From Amyelois transitella (Eukaryota; Arthropoda; Insecta; Lepidoptera; Pyralidae), in contig NC_083518.1 of assembly GCF_032362555.1 (NCBI RefSeq), forward strand, positions 3,794,501 to 3,858,500: DNA of 64,000 nt, read 5' to 3'. Both the position numbers and the translations under genes were made by a program. Below the pieces are notes generated by a model that did not search any database, was not told where the DNA came from, and saw only the letters and a program-made list of their open reading frames with translations. Below, piece after piece: positions 23,796 through 34,900 of this stretch (positions are counted from its first letter, which is position 1; the number at the start of each line of letters is the position of its first letter).

Positions 23796-26014
23796 TATAG
23801 GTCTAAGGCATCCAAATGGACTGTTTATAACCAGTGGTTGTTAAATTTGTTATGGTGTTATAAGTGCAATACGAAAGTGATGTGCAATTCTCCAAGGAAT
23901 ATGTATACATACTACATATAACAAAAAAATATATTGTATTATTTTTCAAGAATTTTAAATTTCTTTGAATCACAAAATTATTAATTAGTATTTAGATCTT
24001 TTGGCCATACTTTAGAAACATATTGGAAAAACATGTCTTTTAAATTTCATTAAATTATCTAAAATAAATTACCTTTATTGTGGAGAATCGTGTTCATGGC
24101 ACTTTTGCAATCTTTGAGTTAAATTCAGCAAGCAATTCAGCTTTAAATTTTATGAGTCTTTTTTTGATAAGATCGTTGACAACAGTTAACTTTTTATAGT
24201 CAAAAACTATGTAGTTTATTGCATCTTGATTGACACCTGAAGTTAGCAAGTAACTTGCTTTGAATAATATTTTTGATGTTAAAAAACTGACAATGTTTTT
24301 TTATGAATTTATTTATTAGATTTTATTTTTATTGCAATGCTATCAATTATGATTATTACAGAATGTTAATTGTATCTGTATACTTGTATATTTATTTTTG
24401 ACTGGGTTTGCAATGGGCAGAGCCCTTATTATATTAAGTTTTGTTGAAATTGTCTGCTTTTTCGCAAGGTGGATAAAATTTATTATTTACTATGAGTAGG
24501 TATCCGAATACTTAGTTGGGGTCTCAAAAATAGGTAAGAAACAAATTCGAATGAATGAATAGGTATATTAAGTAATAGTTAATTGTATTTATTTTTGTGA
24601 AGTAATGAAATGAAGAGCTAGAGAAAAGATGCCTTAATTTAACGAAAATACAAATAATGTTCGATTTTAAGATGCATGAATTTTTGTGTGACCACCTGAC
24701 TCCCAAAGCTATACCTGAATTATGATATATGTAAATTAGCTGCATTTTTAAATAATAAAATTAATTTATTCACAATTTTTGTAAATATACGATAATAAGT
24801 AATAATACATTAAATTATAATTAAATCGGTGACATCGACGCGGCCGAAGTCGGCCAAACGTATACAAGTACAGACACGAACTTCCTACATTTCTTTGGTG
24901 CTATTTAGCAACTTCGATTCCGAGATGTACGAATTTAGGTAGTTCTAGGGGATTATAGTTTTGTTGAGTACAAAACTTGTTACTAGCTAATGTTAGTCCG
25001 GTCCTGGGAGGGACACTGCGGTTGTGAAGTGCCGTTCGTCCAGGCCGCCCGCCCCCCGCCCGCGCTCGCGGCCTAAAGCCTAGCACGGAGTTCATACTAA
25101 ATGGAAGCCAACCTCGCTTTGAGAAATTCCTATAGGAAAAGTTACCTTTTGTTATTTGACACAGAATTGAAAATAAATGTAATTCGAATTCGTTTTAACA
25201 GATACAGATGGAACTAAAAAGTCATTTAAGGTTCTGCTATTTTTATTAAAGGAGTTTAGATTCCAGGTTGTATGAACTCTAATGGCCTAAAGTTATAAAA
25301 TGGTAGATAGACTTGTAAAATAACGATTATATATTTGTTGTCGTGTACATTGTGACTGTTGACTAGTTTGCGCACGATATTTTCGTTCCGAACAATGTAA
25401 ATGTTATTACATTAATTAGATGTAACCTGTTGACTGATGATTTAATTATTTATAATGCTTACGTCCTGTTTATTTATTTAGTATAAATCTGTATTTTGAC
25501 TGGATCAAAATTTTGATTGTAAGATGAATGGCTTTTTTATTTTTATTTACAAAATGCATATACGATACATGTTATTAATGTGTAAATAATGGAATAGTTT
25601 CAATGTAATATACTTAATAAGATAATTATTGTTTTGTACAAACGGGGGTGTGTTGATGGACAGACTTATTATTAGTGCAATGAAATTATATTGTAATAAT
25701 TGAATGTTTTAATTTTTAAATTTTATAATTAGTAACGACATTTTAAAATGACGCAATTCACAGAAAGTTTAATAACAGATTAAAACATAATTTCTATTGC
25801 AATTGTAAACTTTAATATACTTAGTCAATTTATAAAACGTAAAAACCAATTTATTATTCTGTCTCATCTTATTTTGCACTTTCTTCTTTCACTTCTGTTT
25901 ACTCTGGACTGTGATATGGTTTATTTTTGGATCACAATATTCATCAGCACCAAAAATAAAGAATATTGTATAGTGTAAATGTCTTTTCTTGTAACATCAG
26001 AACATAACATACCT
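23796..26014. other. Smaug 3' UTR and intergenic DNA
   Basis: AT-rich; several AATAAA hexamers (for example near 24063 and 25173), so the Smaug 3' end cannot be fixed. A short GC-rich island with CCGCCCGCCCCCCGCCCGCG lies around 25035-25065, flanked by AT-rich DNA. I see no conserved coding frame. Confidence 0.5.
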
Positions 26015-26305
26015 CGGTCATGTCCCAATGACTATTTTCGAAGTTATATGCATTAGTTTGAATACTAACCGATGCTCTTGGGTTAAGGGGAAACATCGTG
26101 AGGAAACCGGCACATTCAGGCAACTAGATGTGTATAATAGATCCAATATGGGTGAGATTCCCCTGCGAAGGTTGCGGAGATCAGATGGGAGTCGTTTCGT
26201 ATAGAAACCTAACACACAATCCAGAATCCATGTTCAAAGGCATACCTTGGGCTCCTCTCCAGAATGGTGAAGATGCAACGGGGAGTAAAAGTCAGGAGGA
26301 AGGAG
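26015..26305 (+). mobile_element. tRNA-derived SINE (SINE-C), head-truncated
   Basis: Shares CCAATGACTATTTTCGAAGT, AACATCGTGAGGAAACC, CATTCAGGCAACT, CAAAGGCATACC and GGGCTCCTCTCCAGAATGGT with the copy at 12.6 kb. The tRNA-like head is gone. Confidence 0.8.
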
Positions 26306-26925
26306 ATCAGACCATAACAAGTCTTTATCCCTTACAGGGTCACGTTCAGCTGGATGGCTTTTAGCATTCAGAGATAGTGAAACTAACCCACTAACATTTG
26401 GCGTTTTCAAGAGTAGCAGTAATGTAGCGGTAATGTGAATGATACAGGTAGATGCACGACGCGTAGGTGCAATCAAGATGAAAGGTTAAGTTTTTAAAAG
26501 CCTTAGCAGCTGTTCTCATGCTATGCTAGAAGACATTATAGAACATTCAGTTCTCCTGGCGTGGAGCCATTTGTAATTTTTCACAATAGATAGGCACTCT
26601 ATGCCCACCATCATTATAATTAAATGGATTCTCTCACATTTACAATTACACAAGGGTGTCATGAGAATATGAGGTAATTGATAATAGTCTCATCAAAATA
26701 CATAAAATACCTAAATAAATTCCGTGATATATCACCAACCTAAACTAGCATTTGTATAGGTAGGTTGCTAGTGTTTAATATCTGGAAACAATATAAATTT
26801 GTTGTTGACTTTATTGAAGGCACTTTGAATTGATAGATTAAAAAGTTTAATTATGTATGAAATAAACATAAGGAAGTTCTGTGAAATAAATAAAACACAA
26901 ATAATAAATAATGTAATTTCCAAGG

Positions 26926-27155
26926 GTACCGTGTGGTTCCCGGCACCATTAGAAAAAAGAATAAGACCACTTCATCTCTTTCTCATGGATGTCGTAAAAG
27001 GCGACTAATTTGGCGCTCAGCAAACGGCTTAGAGAGGCAACGGGTGATCCACGCGCGGGCAGCTTTCTTGCACAGCAGTAGATATTTCTATTGCAATACA
27101 GCGCAGGACGGGAATGCTGCCTTTGTGATGGCAACACTACCAGAGGGTCCAACCT
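26926..27155 (+). mobile_element. SINE-B: shared LINE/SINE head with a different body
   Basis: The first ~85 bp are the same head as SINE-A and the LINE (CCGTGTGGTTCCCGGCACC, then GGATGTCGTAAAAGGCGACT). After CGACTAA the sequence switches to an unrelated body (CAACGGGTGATCCACGCGCG, GGCAGCTTTCTTGC, TATTGCAATACAGCGC, GGGAATGCTGCC). That body also occurs without the head, inverted, at about 49.8 kb. It is a mosaic element. Confidence 0.75.
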
Positions 27156-27252
27156 TAAATTATATTTCTTTTTTAGTTTGATGTTTAGGAATTTTACTTT
27201 TTTTAAATTAGGTAGAATAATATAGTGGATTTGTATTTAAATTGTAATAATC

Positions 27253-28560
27253 ACATTTTCTTTCAGTGAGTCAGGAATGAAACTGATGACAAAATATGGG
27301 ATGCTCAAGCGGGATTTCGAAAGGGAATGGGATGTACTGATCAGGTCTTTTCTTTGCGGTGCATAGTCGAAAAGTTTTTGGCCAAGAGTCAAGTCTATTG
27401 CACATTCGTGGATTTGGAAAAGGCCTATGACAGAGTTGAGAGGAATGAATTGTGGTCAGCACTTTCTATGCATGGGGTGAGCAGTCTCTTGATACGAGCA
27501 CTGAAATCCTTATATGAGGATTCGAGTGCTTGTGTCAGGATAAACGGAGCGCACACTGAGTGGTTTAAGATTGAGAAAGGTGTTAGGCAGGGATGTGTTG
27601 CGTCACCGTGGCTGTTCAACCTATTTATGGATAGTTGTTTGACAGATTTGAAAGAGTCTGAAAGTGGATTAAGGATGAATGAATTACTCGTCAAATGTCT
27701 GCTCTATGCCGACGATCAGGTTATACTGGCGTCATCAGCGAAGGAGTTACAGGAGATGGTAAACTGTATGCATGAAGCTTTAAAAGAGAAAGGAATGAAA
27801 GTGAACGTAAGTAAAACTAAAACACTGGTTTTTGAAATGGAGAAAGAAATGACAGCATGTAATATTTTGATTGGAGGAGAAAAAGTTGAGCAAGTGAAAG
27901 AGTTTGTATATCTAGGATCAAAGTTTACATCAGATGGCAAGTGTGATAGTGATATTGAAAGGAGAGTGAACGCGGGGAACATGGTGAATGGAGCTTTGCA
28001 TGCCTTTATGAGCAGTCAGAAACTATCCAAAAAGGCTCGACTGGCTGTGCACAGGGGCGTGTTGGTCCCGACATTAATGTATGGGAGTGAAAGTTGGGTA
28101 TGGCAAAAGAAGCATGAAAGCAGAATAAATGCAGTGGAAATGAGAGCGTTAAGGAGTATGTTGGGTGTGAAATTGAGTGACCGGATAAGGAACAGCGTGA
28201 TAAGGGAATGTTGTGATGTGAAAGAAGATGTAGTTACAGGAATAGAAAAGGGTATGTTGAGATGGTTCGGTCATGTGGAGAGGATGAATGAAAACAGGTT
28301 GACTAAGCAGATATACAAGGAGAGTGTGGAGGGAAAGGTCGGGGTGGGAAGACCTAGACGAACATATCTTGATCAAATTAAGGACGTCCTGGTGAAGGGT
28401 CAGGTCAAAAGTGCCCGAAACCGCCGAGCTTGCATGAAGAGAGTTATGAATGTGGATGAAGCAAAGGAAGTATGCAGGGATCGTGGCAAGTGGAAAGAGG
28501 TAGTCTCTGCCTACCCCTCCGGGAAAGAGGCGTGAGTTTATGTATGTATGTACATTTTCT
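27253..28560 (+). mobile_element. 5'-truncated LINE copy, long ORF open
   Basis: A 9-bp duplication ACATTTTCT borders it (27253-27261 and 28552-28560). After a few extra bases, LINE sequence starts at GAGTCAGGAATG and runs to the ORF end and TATG tail. The frame is open from AGFRKGMGCTDQ through YADD to YPSGKEA. Compared with the full-length copy it lacks one Lys codon in LAKSQKVYC and has scattered changes. It carries the second half of the RT domain and the C-terminus, without endonuclease. It landed at the 3' end of the zinc-finger gene, tail to tail. Confidence 0.92.
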
Positions 28561-28564
28561 CAAC

Positions 28565-28570
28565 TTTATT
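28565..28570 (-). terminator. Polyadenylation signal of the zinc-finger gene
   Basis: AATAAA on the minus strand, about 140 bases after the zinc-finger stop codon. The LINE's target-site duplication lies immediately beyond, so the LINE sits within a few bases of the probable cleavage site. Confidence 0.55.
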
Positions 28571-28707
28571 CAATAAAACTATTCATAAGTTTACATTTGA
28601 CAAACACAAATTAATAAATTATTAATATATTAAATCACAAACATAGCTTAGTTAATGAGTAATTGTAATAAAATTACAGAAATGACTAGTATAAGATTAT
28701 TTAATAA

Positions 28708-30126
28708 TTAATTGAGCCTTTCTTTATGAGTCCCTATTTTATGTCTTGCGAGATCATTTTTTCTATAAAATCCTCTTGAGCATCGATCACAGGGGAAAGG
28801 TATACCAGTGCTGTGTAATTTAGCCGTATGGAAATCAAGCATAGGTCGTGATGGGAATGCCATTAAACATCCTTCAACCAAACATTTATATTTGTCAACT
28901 TTCTTATGTTTGAAGTTCATGTGATGATTCAGGGCTTTTAGTTCAAAGAAACTACTTGTACAGAGTTCGCATTTCAGAGGCCTTTGTCCAGTGTGTCTCC
29001 ACATGTGAACTTCAATGTTAGACACACTTTTTGAACACACATTACAATAGCCAGACTTTTCAGAATGTTGCCGGCTAATGTGAATTTTTAAATTACCTTT
29101 GACATTAAAAGTACGGCCACAATAATTACAAACATAACTGTTTGGTTCAGCGTGTAGTCTCATATGTTTCCTTAGATTGTTATGGTATTTAAACATACCA
29201 TTGCAAAGTGTACATGAGAATTCCTTTTTACTGGTATGAACTTGGAGATGAGATTTTAATTCTTCTTTAGTACAAAATTTTTTATTACATGTTGGACATG
29301 TGTAAGTTTTTTCACCATTGTGTCGCTTTTTATGGCGGAGCAAAGCACCAATTTGCGTAAACTTCATTGGGCACTCGGAACAGATATAAGGTGTTTCCCC
29401 TGTGTGAACACGCATGTGTATTTTAACATCACTTTTTGAATAGAAGCCTTTACCACAGGTTTCACAAATAAAACTCCTTTCTCTATTGTTTAAATGGTTT
29501 CTATTAAAATGCCTTTTTAAGGTTCCACTGTCTTTGTATTTCTTATCACAAGATGAACAAGGGAATGGTTTCTCATCTGTGTGAGACCTCATGTGTACAG
29601 CCAGTGATGAGGGATTTGGGCATTTACGACCACAGTGAGTACATTTGAACGACCCTGAATTCTTATACTTCACTCTTTTCTTGTACACTTTCCTTTTAGA
29701 TTGTATTGAATGATGGATGTTTGGCTGTTTTACTTCTTCATTGAGTTTATCGAGAGCAGATTGAAAATCATCACGCGAATTGTCGTAAACAACAAATTCT
29801 TCGTCACTGATAGAGTCAAAATTTTCAGTTTTAATTTCAATTTTTTCTTTATCGTCGACTTCACATTGTTCAAGAACATTTGTTTTGAGACAAGACCTTA
29901 GCGTTTTGTCAGTAGCTTCGCATTTTAAAATAAATTGATAGGTGGTAGCTAATTCCGCTTCACAAACATTGCAGATATGTTCAGGAAGACCGTCACCTTC
30001 GGCAATACTCAAGTTAGTGCAACAATACATAATTTTAGCGCTGATATGTAATTCTTTGTCATCCTTGTTGAAAATGAATGCATCTCCTTTGTTTTCACAA
30101 CATACACGGCATACTTTTAAATCCAT
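28708..30126 (-). CDS. ZAD-type C2H2 zinc-finger transcription factor
   Basis: An intronless 472-aa protein. The N-terminal ZAD (zinc-finger-associated domain, about residues 4-78) has the four zinc-binding cysteines in CRVCC and HICNVC and is a dimerisation module common in insect zinc-finger factors. A linker rich in Glu and Lys follows. About eleven C2H2 fingers then run to the C-terminus, the first near FKCTHCGRKC and the last FPCDRCSRGF...HKIGTH. One finger (YCNVCSKSVSNIEVHMWRH) has a shortened Cys-His spacing. Several linkers are TGEKP-like (TGETPYI, NGEKTYT). It probably binds DNA in the nucleus; the target is unknown. ZAD-ZNF genes expand by lineage, so no orthologue name is offered. 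Confidence 0.93.
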   Translation of the reverse strand: MDLKVCRVCCENKGDAFIFNKDDKELHISAKIMYCCTNLSIAEGDGLPEHICNVCEAELATTYQFILKCEATDKTLRSCLKTNVLEQCEVDDKEKIEIKTENFDSISDEEFVVYDNSRDDFQSALDKLNEEVKQPNIHHSIQSKRKVYKKRVKYKNSGSFKCTHCGRKCPNPSSLAVHMRSHTDEKPFPCSSCDKKYKDSGTLKRHFNRNHLNNRERSFICETCGKGFYSKSDVKIHMRVHTGETPYICSECPMKFTQIGALLRHKKRHNGEKTYTCPTCNKKFCTKEELKSHLQVHTSKKEFSCTLCNGMFKYHNNLRKHMRLHAEPNSYVCNYCGRTFNVKGNLKIHISRQHSEKSGYCNVCSKSVSNIEVHMWRHTGQRPLKCELCTSSFFELKALNHHMNFKHKKVDKYKCLVEGCLMAFPSRPMLDFHTAKLHSTGIPFPCDRCSRGFYRKNDLARHKIGTHKERLN

Positions 30127-30586
30127 TACTGAGCCGCTGCGATAGTATTATATTAGTCCATGTAATAAATACAATATATTTATTGCCTTGAAATATAAAA
30201 TTTGTTTACCTCTTTTGTATTGACTTTTGTTTTTAAATCACAGAAATGTCTAGTCTAGACATGACATGATCACATGACATAACATGCAGTGTTGCCAGCC
30301 CCAGCTAAGAGCAAACTGCAGATATGCTTGAAAAAAAAACTGTGATAAAAGGTGACTAAGGTAATAGGTGTCCATTCATCTTGTTTTTATACTGTAGATA
30401 AGATATAGGTAACCCAATTAATGGGCTAATAAACTTGGAATTCTGGCGATAGGCGATGGACTTGCAACCTATCACTAAGTATATCAATACTATCATTATG
30501 CCATTAGCCTTGGCCATAATGGGCTTTGAGTCTATTCGAGACTATCTTATCACAATTAAGCTAACAATTTTCTTATCTAAAAATAC
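30127..30586. other. Upstream flank of the zinc-finger gene
   Basis: Should contain the minus-strand promoter of the zinc-finger gene. No TATA box is obvious. No further gene seen. Confidence 0.45.
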
Positions 30587-31410
30587 CTATACCTACGTTG
30601 AGTCTCGCAAAAAGTAAGTTCCCGCCAAAAGGACCTTTTGTAAAATTACTTATTGTATGTGAAAGGTAGTAAACAAAACGGTCTGTTTCCTTTATTTTTG
30701 CATCATTTCTAGGGAGTTGTTTATTATAATATTTCTCAAAGGGATTGGAAAACAACAATTTTTTTTCGTTTAAGGCAAAACGTACTTTCGTACCCAACTT
30801 CTTATCAATGTTATTATTTGTGTCAGTTTTTGCGTTGTAAGCATTATTGCCATTTTTTGTTTATACTTGTTGTTTATGTTACTGGGAAGTATTGCGAAAT
30901 TAACGACACAAAACTATGGCTACCTGCAGTGACTTGACTGTCCTCCAGCTTATCGGCTCTTAGACACACATGCTCACTGTACTTCCCATCATGAACTGCC
31001 GTCTTATTCTTATCTTATGACATTTGTTTAATGGTGGCATGTGTGCTAGAGACGGCATAATACTTCCTTCTCTTTCACTCTATATAGATATATATATATA
31101 TATATATACATGCACATATACCTACTACATACCTTTCTTTTTTTATTTCAAGATGTGTGGATTGTTTTACCTGGATCAAGTACACAGTACCATTATGGTC
31201 ATTTTATTACATTGTTTTTATTTACAGGTTTAGCGACTAACCGTACTGAGCAGTATAATTAAAGTGAAAAGGTAAACACATAAAAATACCTACAAGTATC
31301 TTATCTCACAAATTCATCATCATCATTATACCTACTATCTACCGTTGAATTAAGTTCAAAGGCAGGCATTCCCTTTCCAACTTCTTATTATTTTGCGCAT
31401 ATATACTGAT

Positions 31411-31968
31411 GACTATATGACTGATCAATTTATTTTTGTTCATATCATCAACTGGAATGTGTACTAGCTATTTAAAAAAAAACTTAAGGTATAATTGCGT
31501 GTAGCTATCGATTGTGTTTTTGTTTGTCCGTATTTTTTAAATTTATATTGCACTTAACTAAAGAGACTACATAACTATATGAGTGCAATAATTTTCCACT
31601 TATTTCCTTTGAAAATAATAAATTTGGAATATAGTACGCATAATCCTAGACTTACATTACTTACCGTCGCTTACGATTTTTTTTTTTACTTTCAATCTTA
31701 GATAAACAGTTAACGCGTTTACTGTCACAGTTCTTGCGACTTTGATTTAAGACTATTTTTTTTAAATTCATGGTCTCAAGATCATCATTACATGTATCAC
31801 ATTGTTTGACATTTAACTATTTAGAATTTCTTTATCGGAAAAATAACAGTTAATTCGTTAACAAATGAAAAATAATTGAGAATTTAAAAAGTACACCTGA
31901 ATTATATAAAAATATTTACATCAAATTTTATTTTTGACATCATTTATACACTTACAAGTGTTATACCA
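31411..31968 (+). other. 558-bp segment inserted together with the LINE
   Basis: AT-rich sequence between the left copy of an 11-bp duplication (TATATACTGAT, 31400-31410) and the LINE head. The right arm of the inverted duplication is empty here (GCGCATACTGATTCTC). So this piece and the LINE appear to have been inserted as one unit whose second duplication is at 35397-35407. It has no coding frame and no other copy in the window that I could find. Confidence 0.55.
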
Positions 31969-34900
31969 GCCGTGTGGTTCCCGGCACCATTACAAAAGAA
32001 TAGGACCACTCCATCTCTTTCCCACGGATGTCGTAAGAGCCGACTAAGGGATAGACTTGGGATTCCTCTTTAATGTAAATCCCTGCCAATCTAAGGTCTG
32101 CCGCGCCGATGGATGCATGGCTAGGGGCGAGCCTAGTCTCGAGCGTGCCACTTCCGCCATGGGGTTGGGCGACCCCCAGGTAATGGCTAGCCTTACCCTG
32201 GCATGCGGGGCTCTGCTGGGGCGGACAAAATTTTTCCCTAGCGTCTCGTGGGAATCGCATGGATGCAAATTTTTTGAAAGAGCACCTAGATGGCGGCGAT
32301 GGTGTCCGCACCCCATCACGTCTCGTTCCCGGCGGGAGCGGTATGCGGTCTGCTGAAAGCCGCTTTGCGACGATGAATGTAAGAGGAGGAATGAAGGATA
32401 AGATTGAGGAAGTATGCCAGATGATGGATGAAAGACGTTTGGATGTGTTGTGCGTGAATGAAACGAAGCGGAAAGGATGCGACGCGACGCAGCACGGCCC
32501 TTACACGGCGTATTGGTCTGGAATTTCCAGTACCAGCCGAGGCTGTCAAGGGGTCGGTCTAATTCTTTCTGCACGAATGGCTGAGTGCGTGAATGAGTAT
32601 GAGTGTGTCAGCCCTCGTCTTCTATGGATTAGGCTGAAAGTTGGAATCACTCGGATCTTCGTTCTAGGTGTTTATGCACCTTGGGATGTGGGTTCGAGGG
32701 GTACAACATCAGCAAAAAGCGAAAACGAGGAGTTCTGGAATAGTGTAAGAGAAGTATTGAAAGTTACCAAGCCAAATGAGAAGATTATTATGTTAGGTGA
32801 TTTTAATGGATTGGTGGGTGTAAAGCGTGATGGATATGAAAAGGTGCTTGGTGCGTTTGGTGACGAAAAGGTGAATGATAATGGAAGAAGTGTATTAGAA
32901 ATTTGTCTAGAGTGGGATCTTTTTGTGTCGAACTCAATGTTTCAACATAAAGAGATCCACACCTACACAAGAGTGGAAGGTATTTTAAAAAGTATGATAG
33001 ACTTTGTGATTGTAGATGAAAGATTGAAGAACAAAGTGCTGGATACCCGTGCATATCGCGGTGCTGGCATTGACTCGGACCATTTACTGGTGATATCCCG
33101 GATAAGGGGTATCTTCAATCGCTGGCGGCACAGGGTAAGGGAGCAAACCAGCGCTTTGGAAAGAGTAAAAGTAGAAAATTTGCAAGATATGGATGTAGGT
33201 AAGAAGTATATTAATAGACTGAAGGATGAATTTGAAGATTTAGAGGAAATGAGCGATATTGAAGATGGATGGAAGGAATTTAAAGAAAGAATTGTGAAAG
33301 TAGCTGTTGAAGTGTGTGGTGTAAGTAGAAGAAGGAAAGGAAAAAATCACAAAAATGCGTGGATGAGTAAAGATGTGCAAGAACTTGTGCGATTAAAGAA
33401 GAAAGCATGGCTGGATTTGTTAGCAGCAAAAGCTAACTTAAGAATGCAAGAGGTTATAGATGAAGATGTGAATGAAGCACGTAAGGAATATAAGAAAATG
33501 AAAGATTTGGTTAAGAAAGCTGTGATTAGAAAGAAAGAAGAGTATAAAGAGGATTTTGATAAAAGGCTATCAGAAGACTTTCAGTCAAATCTGAAAGTAT
33601 TCTGGAAATCCGTAAGGTCAGCCCGAGGAAATACTATAACCAGAGAGCTGACTAGGATCAGATGCCAGGATGGTAGCGTTGTGAAAGGAGAAGAATGTGT
33701 ACTAAAGATATGGAAGGACTATTTTGAAAGTTTATTTGAAAAAAAGGAAGGAAATAAGAAAGATTTCTGCTATAGCGAAGAAAAAGAGAATGAGATGGAA
33801 GGCAAAATTGAAATGTTCGAAATTGTGGAAGCACTTAAGAGTATGAAAGCGGGAAAGGCTGCTGGGTGTGATAGAGTGTCGGTCGAGATGCTTAAAGCAG
33901 GAAAAGGCGTAGTAGCTAGTCAGTTGTACTGCCTTTTCAATTTGTGTTGGAGAAGCGGCCGAGTACCAAAAGATTGGTGTAAGGCTGTTATCGTGCCACT
34001 TTACAAAGGAAAAGGGTCACAGCTGGACTGCAAAAATTATCGTGGTATAAGCCTGCTTAGCGTCGTCGGCAAATTGTATGCTAAGGTATTGATTAATAGA
34101 GTCAGGAATGAAACTGATGACAAAATATGGGATGCTCAAGCGGGATTTCGAAAGGGAATGGGATGTACTGATCAGGTCTTTTCCTTGCGGTGCATAGCCG
34201 AAAAGTTTTTGGCCAAGAGTCAAAAAGTCTATTGCACATTCGTAGATCTGGAAAAGGCCTATGACAGAGTTGAGAGGAATGAATTGTGGTCAGCACTTTC
34301 TATGCATGGGGTGAGCAGTCTCTTAATACGAGCACTGAAATCCTTATATGAGGATTCGAGTGCTTGTGTCAGGATAAACGGAGCGCACACTGAGTGGTTT
34401 AAGATTGAGAAAGGCGTTAGGCAAGGATGTGTTGCGTCACCGTGGCTGTTCAACCTATTTATGGATAGCTGTTTGACAGATTTGAAAGAGTCTAAAAGTG
34501 GATTAAGGATGAATGAGTTACTCGTCAAATGTCTGCTCTATGCCGACGATCAGGTTATACTGGCGTCATCAGCGGAGGAGTTACAGGAGATGGTAAACTG
34601 TATGCATGAAGCTTTAAAAGAGAAAGGAATGAAAGTGAACGTAAGTAAAACTAAAACACTGGTTTTTGAAATGGAGAAAGAAATGACAGCATGTAATATT
34701 TTGATTGGAGGAGAAAAAGTGGAGCAAGTGAAAGAGTTTGTATATCTAGGATCAAAGTTTACATCAGATGGCAAGTATGATAGTGATATTGAAAGGAGAG
34801 TGAACGCGGGGAACATGGTGAATGGAGCTTTGCATGCCTTTATGAGCAGTCAGAAACTATCCAAAAAGGCTCGACTGGCTGTGCACAGGGGCGTGTTGGT

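Noticed and set aside
24901..25095. Minus-strand 64-codon frame with an Arg/Gly-rich start
   Set aside because: It follows from the local GC-rich island; there is no conserved content and no splice context.
31969..32060. Self-cleaving ribozyme (HDV-like or hammerhead) at the LINE/SINE head
   Set aside because: The hairpins GCCG...CGGC and GTCG...CGAC are real, but I could not fit the required HDV double pseudoknot or the hammerhead core. A covariance-model search would be needed.
34550..34816. 88-codon antisense frame beginning MFPAFTLLSISLS, recurring at 27716, 53908 and 60238, and an 89-codon one beside it
   Set aside because: They lie exactly opposite the LINE RT domain in every copy and vary with it. 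They are shadows of the sense frame, not genes.
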